Numbered from the stretch's first letter, positions 56,067 to 64,000 are shown. The stretch: 64,000 bases of DNA from Psychrobacillus sp. FSL K6-4046 (GCF_038624605.1 NZ_CP152020.1:1357312-1421311); one strand, 5' to 3'. Notes: generated by a model not told the origin, from the sequence alone. Program-made: numbers and translations.

Positions 56067-56184
56067 AATAGAAATCGAAAGCTTCTTAGGAAGAAATAAA
56101 CAGAATTTATAAATTACTCGAAATCATGAAAGCTATAATATAGCTAATCCTTGGAAAAAAATAACTTGTTGAGGATGTGTAAAA

Positions 56185-56748
56185 ATGGGTTTTTTTAATC
56201 GCTTATTTAAAAAAGTGGAAGATATTAATAAGGGAGAAGTAGCTGTTTCTGAACTGAAATCCGAGTTCTATCTTGAGTCGCCTGTAGAAGAAGCAAAGGA
56301 TTATTGGGTGGAAATGGCTCAAAATATTATTGTGAACACGGTTAAGGCAACAAACAATTCTGTTGAACGAGCTTTTGTCCTCATCGATTTTGGAGAAAAA
56401 CCTTCTTTTGATATCTTTTATCAAGTAGAGGGAAGTTTAGTTATGTGGGATCAGCTTGAGGATCAGGATATAAAAGAAAAAATAGAATATGAACTGCTAC
56501 CTCAAGCAACCGATGTTGTGAAAGCAGTAAACGATAACTTCATTCAAGCCGATCACCCAACCATTGCATATGCGGAGCTGCAATTTGAATGGCAAACTAG
56601 CGCTTGGTTTTCACATATAATATGGGAAGACGACGAGTACTCAAAGCTAGCTAAGGACGAAATATTAAATAAATGGTTTGATACATTAAGTGTTGAAATC
56701 AAAGATTTGCCATTAGATAGTGACACTAAGCTGTCCTGGTATCCGTAA
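56185..56748 (+). CDS. Uncharacterised protein, possibly DUF600/YezG-like, 187 aa
   Basis: Starts MGFFNRLFKKVEDINKGE with TTGAGGATGTG upstream. The central part VERAFVLIDFGEKPSFDIFY followed by LLPQATDVVKAVNDNF and WEDDEYSKLAKDEILNKWF recalls YezG/DUF600 immunity proteins in order of strands and helices, but the similarity is loose. Soluble and acidic. It sits next to another unknown gene; no partner toxin is seen within the window. Confidence 0.68.
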   Translation: MGFFNRLFKKVEDINKGEVAVSELKSEFYLESPVEEAKDYWVEMAQNIIVNTVKATNNSVERAFVLIDFGEKPSFDIFYQVEGSLVMWDQLEDQDIKEKIEYELLPQATDVVKAVNDNFIQADHPTIAYAELQFEWQTSAWFSHIIWEDDEYSKLAKDEILNKWFDTLSVEIKDLPLDSDTKLSWYP

Positions 56749-56900
56749 GTTGTTTTAATCATATTCTTTTAAAAGAGAGCAAGAGTTTAATAGCTTGATT
56801 ATAACGCCTTTGTCTAATTTCGGAACGTCCTCTCTATTTTATAGGAGAGGACTTAGCTAACTTGTGTCCATATATCGATACTAGCTTAAGGGGAGAATTT

Positions 56901-57116
56901 ATGAATAAACAAGCGGTAACTTATTTTATCTCAGGAATAAGTGTCATACTGATAAGTACACCATTAGGGTACAGTTTAGTTAAGATCGTGTATAGAAACA
57001 AAAATTTAGCTGGAGAATATGTACCAATTCTTAACGGATTTATATATTCATTGATGTTAGTCGGTGTTTTGATATTTAGCATTGGTATAGTTAACTTCAT
57101 AAAAAATAAAAATTAA
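56901..57116 (+). CDS. Small membrane protein, 71 aa
   Basis: From the ATG with AAGGGGAG 6 nt upstream (MNKQAVTYFISGISVILIST). Two hydrophobic segments (about 6-28 and 43-65) separated by a basic loop (KIVYRNKNLAGEY), ending FIKNKN. A two-pass membrane protein of no recognised family. The following 265 bp hold only the shared terminator at 57291-57325. Confidence 0.65.
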   Translation: MNKQAVTYFISGISVILISTPLGYSLVKIVYRNKNLAGEYVPILNGFIYSLMLVGVLIFSIGIVNFIKNKN

Positions 57117-57290
57117 TCGTTGTATTAAAGGATGCGTTATTTCAAGAAGGAAACCTGAAACAGAGAATTTATTCCCCTCGCATAATCGCTATTACTTCAA
57201 AAAGAGTTCAACCATTGTTTCATTAACAAGAGCTTTACTTTAAAAAAGTCACCTAGTTTTCACATATCCCTAAGTCTATTAAGACGCAAA

Positions 57291-57325
57291 AAAAACCCTG
57301 CTTTTATTTGAAAGAAGGGGTTTTT
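57291..57325. terminator. Bidirectional terminator between the 71-aa gene and the deaminase gene
   Basis: AAAAACCC...CTTT pairs with AAAG...GGGGTTTTT, with T tracts on both strands, between convergent genes. Confidence 0.7.
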
Positions 57326-57381
57326 CTTTGTATTCAATTATACGATTTTCAAATTAATTCACTACACTACATTAAAGAAGG

Positions 57382-57813
57382 TCATTCAGGATCACTTGTA
57401 TATTTTTCTGGTAATAATTGCATTACATTACACTTTACTAACTCACCTTTATAAGAAATGATTACATCAGTATCAGTCCCATAATCACTTATTAACTCAC
57501 GACACATGCCACATGGTACAACTACCCAACATTTTTCTATATCCTCGTGTGGATGAGGGTGGGCTACTGCGACAATCGTTTCAAATTCATGGTCTCCCTC
57601 AGAGATAGACTTACCAATAGCCATTGCTTCTCCACATACGGTAATTCTTCCTACATTCGCTTCAAGGTGTACTGCCGAGTATATCTTTCCCGTTTTCGTT
57701 CTTACCGCTGAACCAATGTGATGTCGTTCATATCTATAATTCTTTTCAATAACATTTTCTGCCTCCTTAATCAATTCATAATCTTTGCTCTCTAAAGGTC
57801 TTACTTCTAACAT
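57382..57813 (-). CDS. Cytidine deaminase-like protein
   Basis: 143 residues of the cytidine/blasticidin S deaminase fold. The zinc motifs are VCGEAMAIG (the Glu is the proton shuttle) and PCGMCREL. CGE stands where cytidine deaminases usually have CAE, an accepted variant of the pattern. An N-terminal helix with basic residues (NYRYERHHIGSAVRTKTG) matches stand-alone Bacillus deaminases. It probably deaminates a pyrimidine nucleoside or analogue. It is a single gene with AGAGGAAGA upstream of the ATG. Confidence 0.82.
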   Translation of the reverse strand: MLEVRPLESKDYELIKEAENVIEKNYRYERHHIGSAVRTKTGKIYSAVHLEANVGRITVCGEAMAIGKSISEGDHEFETIVAVAHPHPHEDIEKCWVVVPCGMCRELISDYGTDTDVIISYKGELVKCNVMQLLPEKYTSDPE

Positions 57814-58308
57814 AATAATCTTCCTCTCAATAATTCAACTTTATTTACTACTTCGTCGCCTTTTCAAATACACCCCTTATACGAATAACCTCTCTAGTTC
57901 GTTTAAGTGTAACATTTCACACACAACCATAGAACATAGCCTTTAATATTTAAAAGAGAAATTAACTTTTATTTGGATAAAAGCTTCATCCAAATCAGAT
58001 GGCTGTAAGTGGTTGTATCTTTGAGAAAGCGTCCGGCTGGTGCGGAAATCAATTCTACTCTCTGATTTCTTTTTCTATGCGTGATAAATCAACCCTAATC
58101 TTTAACAGAGCCTATTTCTTTAGCAAAAGAGAGACTCCCAATTTTTTATGGAAATTTCTAATCTTACTATTAGATAAGTAGATATTTATTCGTTCTTTTT
58201 TCTGGTTTATATCTATCAAGTATTGGGTAGTAAAGTAATAGCAAATTTTTAATAATTTACTTATTTTATTAACAAAATTTGTATTAACAACGAAGGAGAG
58301 GGGATTTA
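57814..58308. other. Intergenic region between divergent genes, 495 bp
   Basis: No convincing gene. It contains TTTAAGTGTAACATTTCAC (57903-57921), almost the same as a stretch at about 22547-22565, and ACACCCCTTAT, also found near 22590. At 58024-58057 lies a reversed fragment of the host palindromic repeat (GAAAGCGTCC...GCGGAAATC, 23 of 26 matching the complement of 19581-19606). The last 100 bp are AT-rich and probably hold the symporter promoter. Confidence 0.5.
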
Positions 58309-59730
58309 ATGGGTTTATCGTTTTGGACATGGACAGTTACGATTATATTATCGTTAGCTTTTATAGGGATGTCTTTCCTATTTAAGAAAAAAGCAGATAC
58401 GAGCTTTGCGCATTATGCAATAGCTGGTGGAACGTTGCCATTTTTCTTATTATTGTTTACGGACATTGCAACCATCATGGGAGTCGGCAATTTCGTAGGC
58501 CATTCCTCAAAGGGGTACGAGATTGGAATAGCTAATGTGCCATTCGTCATTGGAGAGCAGGGTGCAAAAATATTATTTGCGCTGGTATTTGCAGGTTTTG
58601 CGGCAAGGTTTACATATAATACACTAGCAGAAATGATGAATGATTTAATCATAGGAGATAGATTGTCTCGTGGTTTAATAGCCATTTTAACTTCCTCTAT
58701 AATGATAGCTTGGGTAAGTGGACAAGCAATGGGGATGGGGGCGCTATTTTCAGCCTTTACTGGAGCAGATCCTCTTATGATGATATTAGTTTTTTCTGCG
58801 GTGTTTATCATTTACACGGCAGTTGGCGGTATGTATTCTGTTGTATGGACTGACCTCATACAGGGAGGAATACTCATTGCTATCGCTGTTTGGTTTTACA
58901 TACAAGTATTCGATAAAGTTGATTTTAGTTTTACGACCCTAAAAAGTGGGTTGGAAAATGTAGGGGCGATCGAGTTAGCTCAAATGAATCTTTCTGCTAT
59001 GGAGGTTATTTCTCTATTTGTTACAGGAACTTTAGGGATACTGGCTGCTCAAGTATATTGGCAGCGGTGTTTTGCTTCGAAAAACCCGAAGGCAGCAAGC
59101 AGAGCTATGCTAATCAGTGGAATAGTAGCTATTGTATTTACTGTTTTTGCAACAATTGCCGGAATGGTAGTAAAAATACAAAATCCTAATTTAGCTGCAG
59201 ACGAAGCTATTTCGTGGCTTATCCTTGAGGAAATGACGCAACTGGCTGCTCTAGCGTTTTTTATCATGATATTCCTAGCAGCAATCTCCAGTGCTTCTTC
59301 TCTTTTGCATTCCGCTGCAGTCGTCATTGTAAACGACTTAGTAATCCCAAATATGAAACCTAAGGAAGATTCCTATTATTTAAAATTAACGAGAATAGGA
59401 GTTATCGTAATTGGGGCTTTTACAATTGGGACAGCTATTTGGGCCGACTCTATTATAGATTTATTCTCCTTGGCTTATTCAATGGCTGGTGGAGGAGTTG
59501 TGCCAGTCTTAGTTGTCGGCTTACTTTGGAAAAAGAAAAAGGGTCAAGAATTTTCAATGGGTTCAAGTAACAGTCAGGTTTCCGTTTGGGGAGCAAGAGT
59601 TGGTATAGTTGCTGGCTCTATTGCCTCACTTGCATTAGGAATTTTATGGGGTGTTTTAGTATCTGTATTGTTAACTATCATCATCTCCAAAATGGTTCCT
59701 ACTCCAACAGAGACATCTTTAGAGGTATAA
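58309..59730 (+). CDS. Sodium:solute symporter (SSS family)
   Basis: 473 residues with about twelve to thirteen membrane helices. SSS landmarks include FAHYAIAGGTLPFF, YTAVGGMYSVVWTDLIQGGI (the core GG motif), ILAAQVYWQRCFASKNP, and LAAISSASSLLHSAA holding the sodium-site serines. GAAGGAGAGGGG precedes the ATG. It takes up a solute driven by sodium; the solute (proline, pantothenate, an organic acid or other) is not evident. Single-gene unit with its own terminator. Confidence 0.9.
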   Translation: MGLSFWTWTVTIILSLAFIGMSFLFKKKADTSFAHYAIAGGTLPFFLLLFTDIATIMGVGNFVGHSSKGYEIGIANVPFVIGEQGAKILFALVFAGFAARFTYNTLAEMMNDLIIGDRLSRGLIAILTSSIMIAWVSGQAMGMGALFSAFTGADPLMMILVFSAVFIIYTAVGGMYSVVWTDLIQGGILIAIAVWFYIQVFDKVDFSFTTLKSGLENVGAIELAQMNLSAMEVISLFVTGTLGILAAQVYWQRCFASKNPKAASRAMLISGIVAIVFTVFATIAGMVVKIQNPNLAADEAISWLILEEMTQLAALAFFIMIFLAAISSASSLLHSAAVVIVNDLVIPNMKPKEDSYYLKLTRIGVIVIGAFTIGTAIWADSIIDLFSLAYSMAGGGVVPVLVVGLLWKKKKGQEFSMGSSNSQVSVWGARVGIVAGSIASLALGILWGVLVSVLLTIIISKMVPTPTETSLEV

Positions 59731-59737
59731 CGAATGC

Positions 59738-59776
59738 ACCCCTATACCGATTCAGCAATCGATATAGGGGTTTTCT
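59738..59776 (+). terminator. Terminator of the symporter gene
   Basis: ACCCCTAT...CGATT pairs with AATCG...ATAGGGGT, followed by TTTTCT. Confidence 0.83.
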
Positions 59777-59859
59777 CTCGTTCAAGCTGGAAATGTTGCA
59801 ATGACGGTCTCTTCCGATAAAATAGAAGTATTGAATAAATTATTTGAATAGGTGAGAAT

Positions 59860-60576
59860 ATGCCAGCAATTACGTTTGAACAAGAATTTATATTAAATGA
59901 ACACCGAATATATACGACTAGGCCGCTTCGTACACTATTCACGTTAGAACGTCTCAGCAAAGAATTTTTCCAGGATGATTTTGCAAAACTGATGCAAGGA
60001 ATTACAGAAGCAGAAAATCAGGTAGCAGCTGTTTCTCATTTTTCTAAAAGATATGGTATGTTTTTTGCCAATCAATTTTATATGTTAGCAGCTTATGACA
60101 TGATTTGGGATGGTAAGCATACTGAGCTTCATTTCGATGTCACCAAGGAGTATGATGCCTATACCATTGCTATGTTCATCAATCCAAATGATTTTCGTTA
60201 TGTGAAAGAAACAGAACGAAAAGACGTGATTATGAAAATATTACAGAAGCAAGGGTACGAGATTGTTCAGTATTTGAGAAAGACAACAAGTATCTCGCCA
60301 TTGGTTATTTGGGAAAGCTTTTTTGTTTCCATTGTTAAAATGTATGAAAAACTTTTAGAGAATCCATCTACTGCATCTCAGGCGATGGATGATATTGAAA
60401 TTTTAGAGAGTACTGAGGCTTGGAAATCATTTTCTACTAAATCTCTTTTTTATGAATATACAAAAGGGAGAAATCCAGCAGTGCTAGTCAATCAGCCGAT
60501 CCGACGGAGCTGTTGTATGTCAATGGATATACCCGGGCAAGGGGCTTGCGGTTACTGTCCTAAGACCAACTTGTAA
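59860..60576 (+). CDS. FhuF-like ferric siderophore reductase family protein
   Basis: 238 residues. The C terminus RRSCCMSMDIPGQGACGYC gives C-C-x10-C-x2-C, the [2Fe-2S] motif that defines FhuF proteins. The N-terminal helical domain (about 1-190, with RYGMFFANQFYMLAAYDM) matches the siderophore-interacting domain. It probably reduces iron in imported siderophores. ATAGGTGAG lies upstream. I see no clear Fur box and no siderophore transporter gene next to it. Confidence 0.87.
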   Translation: MPAITFEQEFILNEHRIYTTRPLRTLFTLERLSKEFFQDDFAKLMQGITEAENQVAAVSHFSKRYGMFFANQFYMLAAYDMIWDGKHTELHFDVTKEYDAYTIAMFINPNDFRYVKETERKDVIMKILQKQGYEIVQYLRKTTSISPLVIWESFFVSIVKMYEKLLENPSTASQAMDDIEILESTEAWKSFSTKSLFYEYTKGRNPAVLVNQPIRRSCCMSMDIPGQGACGYCPKTNL

Positions 60577-60597
60577 AACTATACTTCCAAAAATTTA

Positions 60598-60625
60598 GAG
60601 CCCTGCCATAAAAGGCAGGGCTTGT
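60598..60625 (+). terminator. Terminator of the FhuF-like gene
   Basis: AGCCCTGCC/GGCAGGGCT with an ATAAAA loop. The T tract is short (TTGTT). Confidence 0.7.
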
Positions 60626-60626
60626 T

Positions 60627-60818
60627 CTATGGAGAAATTTTTTTGTGACTAATCCACCAATCTATGTGTTCTAAATTAAAGGCTATAATATCTCCGATTG
60701 GTCTAAGATGTGGTATTTCTTTATTTAGAATCAATTGATGGATTTGTTCTTCTGTAAGCGGGTAGCCAACAGAATCTAAATATGTCGTTAATTTTTTTAC
60801 TCCATAGACTCTTCTCAA
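60627..60818 (-). CDS. Small excisionase-like helix-turn-helix protein, 63 aa
   Basis: Starts at TTG after GGGAGGTGATTAG, a strong ribosome site. The sequence TTYLDSVGYPLTEEQIHQLI then IPHLRPIGDIIAFNLEHIDWWI has the pattern of small MerR/excisionase-type DNA-binding proteins (helix, turn, helix, then a strand with I-x-F and a W-rich end). No integrase or prophage gene is nearby. DNA binding is inferred. Confidence 0.65.
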   Translation of the reverse strand: MRRVYGVKKLTTYLDSVGYPLTEEQIHQLILNKEIPHLRPIGDIIAFNLEHIDWWISHKKISP

Positions 60819-61081
60819 CTAATCACCTCCCACCAAAAGCTCTTCCATGCAAAGAAAAACGCTTAGTGAGACGTATTAATTATTAAATAAATATATTAAT
60901 ATATACCCTTATTAGAAAAAGATAATCCTAAAGACTCGGAACGTTTGTTTGATGAATATTCTAAAATTTCAGAACATAAATTTATCTATTTTGTTATAAT
61001 TTCTTTATTGAGGCTGATCGATAGTTAAAGGATTGAGTGCCAAGCCCTCGTCCTAAAATATATGTAAGGGAGAATCATATA

Positions 61082-61495
61082 TTGAAAAGAGTAGACGTGG
61101 TATACGGCTTAATAACGGATAGGAATGAAGAAAATATACTAATGGTCAAAAATAAGGGGGCAGGCTGGACACTTCCAGGTGGAACAGTCGAGCATGGCGA
61201 GACATTGGAGCAAGCAATTAGGAGAGAAATTCAAGAAGAAACTGGTTTAATAACGGAAGTAGAGAGAGTAGTCGCACTAAATGAAGCATTTTTTACACAC
61301 AAGGATAGCCAGGTATTGTTCGTAACCTTCAAAATGAACGTACTTAATGGAGAGTGTAGCATACAATATCCAGATGAAATAGAAGAGCTAAAATGGGTGG
61401 ATCATGAAACCGCTAATAAATGGATGCCCTATCACCGAGGAGGAATAAAAAGCTTGTTAAATTCAGCAGCACCCTATACGTTTCAAAACAATTAG
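61082..61495 (+). CDS. Nudix hydrolase
   Basis: 137 residues from a TTG start (MKRVDVVYGLITDRN) with AAGGGAG 9 nt upstream; a GTG at 61037 is the longer alternative. The Nudix box is complete: GGTVEHGETLEQAIRREIQE followed by ETGL, with the catalytic Glu residues. It probably hydrolyses a nucleoside diphosphate derivative. It heads a same-strand run with three further genes (a 107-aa unknown, DUF402 and GrpB-Nudix). Confidence 0.88.
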   Translation: MKRVDVVYGLITDRNEENILMVKNKGAGWTLPGGTVEHGETLEQAIRREIQEETGLITEVERVVALNEAFFTHKDSQVLFVTFKMNVLNGECSIQYPDEIEELKWVDHETANKWMPYHRGGIKSLLNSAAPYTFQNN

Positions 61496-61507
61496 GAGGG
61501 AATGGAA

Positions 61508-61831
61508 GTGTTTCATTTATTTAAAAATATTAGTCCCAGCAAAGAAAATGTAGGAAGTAAGGTAGATAGGATACACGATGACGATGACTTAGGAGTTGGC
61601 ATACTCATCCACTTTACTCCAATTGCCACTTATATGTATTTATCTACCGATATACTTATAGAAAAAGGAGATACTTTGTATGATTCTAAACACAGAGAAA
61701 TCATTGTAGAAGGCAACAGTGTATCTATCACTCTAAATAATAGAAGTGAAATCCCAGAGATAATTGATTTATATGGATTAAACAATTTGGATTTACCTTT
61801 AATCACTATAGAAGTAACATTATCCTATTAA
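61508..61831 (+). CDS. Uncharacterised protein, 107 aa
   Basis: A GTG start (MFHLFKNISPSKEN) is preferred because AGGAGGG lies 7 nt before it; the ATG at 61502 is almost on the ribosome site. Acidic, beta-rich, soluble: SKVDRIHDDDDLGVGILIHF and EKGDTLYDSKHREIIVEGNS. No family recognised. It lies 12 nt after the Nudix gene and 12 nt before the DUF402 gene, so it is part of a tight operon. Confidence 0.65.
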   Translation: MFHLFKNISPSKENVGSKVDRIHDDDDLGVGILIHFTPIATYMYLSTDILIEKGDTLYDSKHREIIVEGNSVSITLNNRSEIPEIIDLYGLNNLDLPLITIEVTLSY

Positions 61832-61843
61832 AGGAGAATTAGG

Positions 61844-62386
61844 ATGGTTATAAGAAAATATGGGGAACGCCCGGGATGGTCAAGAATTTTAAAAAGACGA
61901 TATACTTTTGTAGAGATTAATTCCGAACAGTTTACGGGAGGGGCATCCCTTTTACATTTAGTAGAGACGGCAAAACCTTTATGGGTTAGTTATGATGCAA
62001 AGAAAATTTGTATTGTCGACCACGGGTATATGTGGCTGCAGCACTTTCCAACGGCAGAAAACTATACGGTAACGACCATGTTTGATCAAAACGGAAAAGT
62101 AGTTCAATGGTATATAGATATATGCGATAAACATGGTATAGACGATCAAGGTCCTTGGTGGGATGATTTATTTTTAGACATTATAGTCCTTCCATCTGGT
62201 GATTACTTTCTCGTGGATGAAGAGGAGCTTGAAGAGGCTCTACATTCTGGTCGAATAAATCAAGAAAAATATGAGCTGGCTAAACATGTAGCTCATAAAA
62301 TCATGGATGAGCTAAAGGGAAATAACATGAACCTTTTAGGATTATCCGTACATCATAAAAACGAGCTGACAGCACTTCTTAAATAA
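61844..62386 (+). CDS. DUF402 nucleoside tri/diphosphatase (Ntdp/YgaC-like)
   Basis: 180 residues. The DUF402 core shows MFDQNGKVVQWYIDICDKHG and WWDDLFLDIIVLPSGDYFLV with the metal-binding Asp residues, then a helical end with EELEEALHSGRINQEKYELA. Family members hydrolyse nucleoside tri- and diphosphates. AAAGGAG precedes the ATG. It sits between the 107-aa unknown and the GrpB-Nudix fusion, in a group that looks like nucleotide clean-up. Confidence 0.87.
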   Translation: MVIRKYGERPGWSRILKRRYTFVEINSEQFTGGASLLHLVETAKPLWVSYDAKKICIVDHGYMWLQHFPTAENYTVTTMFDQNGKVVQWYIDICDKHGIDDQGPWWDDLFLDIIVLPSGDYFLVDEEELEEALHSGRINQEKYELAKHVAHKIMDELKGNNMNLLGLSVHHKNELTALLK

Positions 62387-62400
62387 AAGTGGGGATTATA

Positions 62401-63396
62401 ATGAGAAAAGTTGAAGTTAAAGAGTTTTCAAAGAAATGGGCTACTGATTTTCAACAAGAATCAAAGTCTTTGAATGATATCTTCAAGGAAGAAATAGTAG
62501 AAATTTACCATATAGGGAGCACTTCTATAGAAGGGCTTTCTGCAAAGCCGATTATAGATATAATGCCTGTTGTCCGGGATATTAAACGAGTTGATGCATA
62601 CGATGAGCAAATGATTCAACTTGGCTATACCCCAAAAGGAGAAAACGGTTTACCAGGTCGACGCTATTTTCAAAAAGGGGGTGACAATCGAACTCATCAT
62701 GTACATATTTATGAACAAGGGAATCCTGAAATAGAGAGACATCTTATTTTTAGAGATTATTTAAGAAAACATTCTGTGGAGGCAAAGAAATATGGTGAGC
62801 TAAAGAGAGCTCTTGCCCAACAGTTTCCTTATGATGTGGAGAGTTATATTAATGGTAAGGACAAGTTTGTGCAATCATTAGAGGAAAAAGCTATGCAATG
62901 GAATAATAGAATTCAGTTGAATTTTCATAGAGCGTTTGGAGTGTATGGTATTTGTATACATGAAAACAAGCTTCTAGTTATTCAGAAAAATGGTGGTCCT
63001 TATATCAACCGCTATGACCTTCCAGGTGGGAATTTAGAAACAGGTGAATCGCTGCAGGAGGCAATTGAAAGAGAATTCCATGAAGAAACAGGGTTATTAA
63101 TCGATGTGCGTAAACAGATTGGAGCAGCTGACTTTATTATTCACACCGATTGGAGAGAAGGCACGGCTGTACACCATGTAGCCGTTTTTTATGAAGTTGA
63201 GCATGTAGGAGGGTCGATATCTGAACCATTACAGTTTGAAGGACAGGACTCACTAGGAGCTGTATGGATTTCGGAACAGGAAACATCGATGGAAAATTCC
63301 TCGCCCTTAGTCTTAAAGGCGTTTGAATGGTTGCGAACAAAAAAGATATCTGTTGAAGCTACTTATTATGAACAGTGGAAAGTTAAAGGAAACTGA
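62401..63396 (+). CDS. GrpB-domain and Nudix-domain fusion protein
   Basis: 331 residues from the ATG with GTGGGGA upstream; an in-frame GTG at 62389 is the alternative. The N-terminal half (about 1-165) is a GrpB/UPF0157 nucleotidyltransferase-like domain: EEIVEIYHIGSTSIEGLSAK then PIIDIMPVV with the metal-binding Asp pair, and HHVHIYEQGNPEIERHLIFR. The C-terminal half (about 180-325) is Nudix: PGGNLETGESLQEAIEREFH followed by EETGL. Joining of the two suggests linked transfer and hydrolysis on one nucleotide substrate. That is inference. Confidence 0.9.
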   Translation: MRKVEVKEFSKKWATDFQQESKSLNDIFKEEIVEIYHIGSTSIEGLSAKPIIDIMPVVRDIKRVDAYDEQMIQLGYTPKGENGLPGRRYFQKGGDNRTHHVHIYEQGNPEIERHLIFRDYLRKHSVEAKKYGELKRALAQQFPYDVESYINGKDKFVQSLEEKAMQWNNRIQLNFHRAFGVYGICIHENKLLVIQKNGGPYINRYDLPGGNLETGESLQEAIEREFHEETGLLIDVRKQIGAADFIIHTDWREGTAVHHVAVFYEVEHVGGSISEPLQFEGQDSLGAVWISEQETSMENSSPLVLKAFEWLRTKKISVEATYYEQWKVKGN

Positions 63397-63414
63397 AATA
63401 AGGAGAGGTTTTCG

Positions 63415-64000
63415 ATGATGGGAAATAATTTTATGAAATCATTAGATTTAAAGTGCCCTATCATTCAAGCTCCAATGGCTGGAGGAATTACAACTCCTGT
63501 GCTAGTCAGTGAAGTCTCCAATCAAGGTGCACTTGGAATGATTGGTGCAGGATATTTAAAGCCTGATCAATTACGAGTTCAAATAAATCAGGTGAAGGCA
63601 CTTACGAATGCAAATTTTGGAGTAAATTTGTTCGTTCCTGAGCATTTTGAATTGAATGAGGACCAGGTTGCAAAATCTAAGGAGCTAATAAACAATTATA
63701 AGCTTCTTTTAAATCATAAAATGAAAGAACCGGACTTACCTACAAAAGAAATTGAAAAGCAAACATATGAGGAACTACTAAAGATTGTTATAGAAGAAAG
63801 AGTGGCTGCTTGTTCCTTTACATTTGGAATTCCTTCCAAAAAAACGATTGAAAGTCTTAAACAAAACGGGATTATGACAATAGGGACAGCTACTACTGTG
63901 TCAGAAGCCGTTGCTATCGAACGGGCGGGGATGGACGCGGTAGTTGTACAAGGTAGTGAGGCAGGAGGGCATCGTGGAAACTTTTTAGTAGATTCCCCTA
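63415..64000 (+). CDS. Nitronate monooxygenase/2-nitropropane dioxygenase-like flavoprotein, 3' end outside window
   Basis: 195 residues are visible. The start MMGNNFMKSLDLKCPIIQAP has AGGAGAGG about 6 nt upstream. QAPMAGGITTPVLVSEVSNQ and GALGMIGAGYL are the FMN-barrel opening of the NMO/FabK family, and VVQGSEAGGHRGNF carries the catalytic histidine and FMN phosphate site. It oxidises propionate-3-nitronate or related compounds; FabK-type enoyl reductase is less likely given the GSEAGGHRG motif. Truncated by the window end. Confidence 0.88.
   Translation, partial: MMGNNFMKSLDLKCPIIQAPMAGGITTPVLVSEVSNQGALGMIGAGYLKPDQLRVQINQVKALTNANFGVNLFVPEHFELNEDQVAKSKELINNYKLLLNHKMKEPDLPTKEIEKQTYEELLKIVIEERVAACSFTFGIPSKKTIESLKQNGIMTIGTATTVSEAVAIERAGMDAVVVQGSEAGGHRGNFLVDSP

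Noticed and set aside
60627-60818. Prophage or integrative element marked by the excisionase-like gene
   Set aside because: No integrase, attachment-site duplication or phage genes lie near it, so a stand-alone small HTH gene is the simpler reading.

Overview
The window reads as a chromosome segment of a low-GC, endospore-forming Gram-positive of the order Bacillales, most likely a Planococcaceae (Caryophanaceae) member such as Psychrobacillus, Lysinibacillus or Sporosarcina. Evidence: Bacillus-type gene order (nrnA/dnaE, accDA-pfkA-pyk, citZ-icd-mdh-phoPR, polA-mutM-coaE-gapB-speD-nrdR-dnaB-dnaI-thrS, infC-rpmI-rplT-ysdA...ysdB...ysdC, sspI-ysgA-pheST), a spore SASP gene (sspI), T-box leaders on thrS and pheST, and a D-amino-acid cross-bridge ligase typical of cell walls with D-Asp or D-Glu bridges. 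The genus is inference.

Layout. 1-11.5 kb: 3' end of nrnA, dnaE with a decayed PHP domain, two small membrane proteins, a FadR-type GntR gene with a perfect operator palindrome and accDA, then pfkA-pyk, fxsA and a convergent ytvI-like permease. 11.6-19.4 kb: citZ-icd-mdh, a MaoC-fold gene, phoPR, and directly after phoR an ATP-grasp ligase like the D-aspartate ligases. 19.6-21.3 kb: an intact IS231-like IS4-family element with perfect 20-bp inverted repeats and an 11-bp target duplication, inserted in a host palindromic repeat. 21.4-24.7 kb: small membrane protein, nucleosidase-like gene, hflKC. 25-38.3 kb: conserved replication, repair and translation genes with T-box, L20 leader, CcpN-type and terminator signals. 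38.4-41.9 kb: an accessory insert between ysdA and ysdB with a small membrane protein and a metallopeptidase/P-loop ATPase pair, then ysdB and a dUTPase. 41.9-54.9 kb: DUF2207 protein, M42 peptidase, argF, transporter/FAD oxidase pair, sspI, ysgA, pheST. 54.9-55.4 kb: a 24-unit tandem repeat before the pheST terminator. 55.5-64 kb: uncharacterised proteins, a deaminase, a solute symporter, an FhuF-like protein, Nudix/DUF402/GrpB-Nudix housekeeping enzymes and a truncated nitronate monooxygenase-like gene.

Recurring themes. Five intergenic sites match TGAAAC-N16/17-CGTA, the core of sigma-W-type ECF promoters. Four lie 25-37 nt before genes for membrane proteins (hflKC, ysdB, the DUF2207 gene and a 69-aa unknown), and the fifth lies upstream of the maoC-phoPR-ligase cluster, so part of this window looks like an envelope-stress regulon. 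A roughly 125-bp palindromic repeat occurs as tandem dimers at three sites, and a second palindromic repeat family occurs as degenerate copies, one of them split by the IS.

All functional assignments come from reading motifs, gene order and memory of families. No searches or folding calculations were run.
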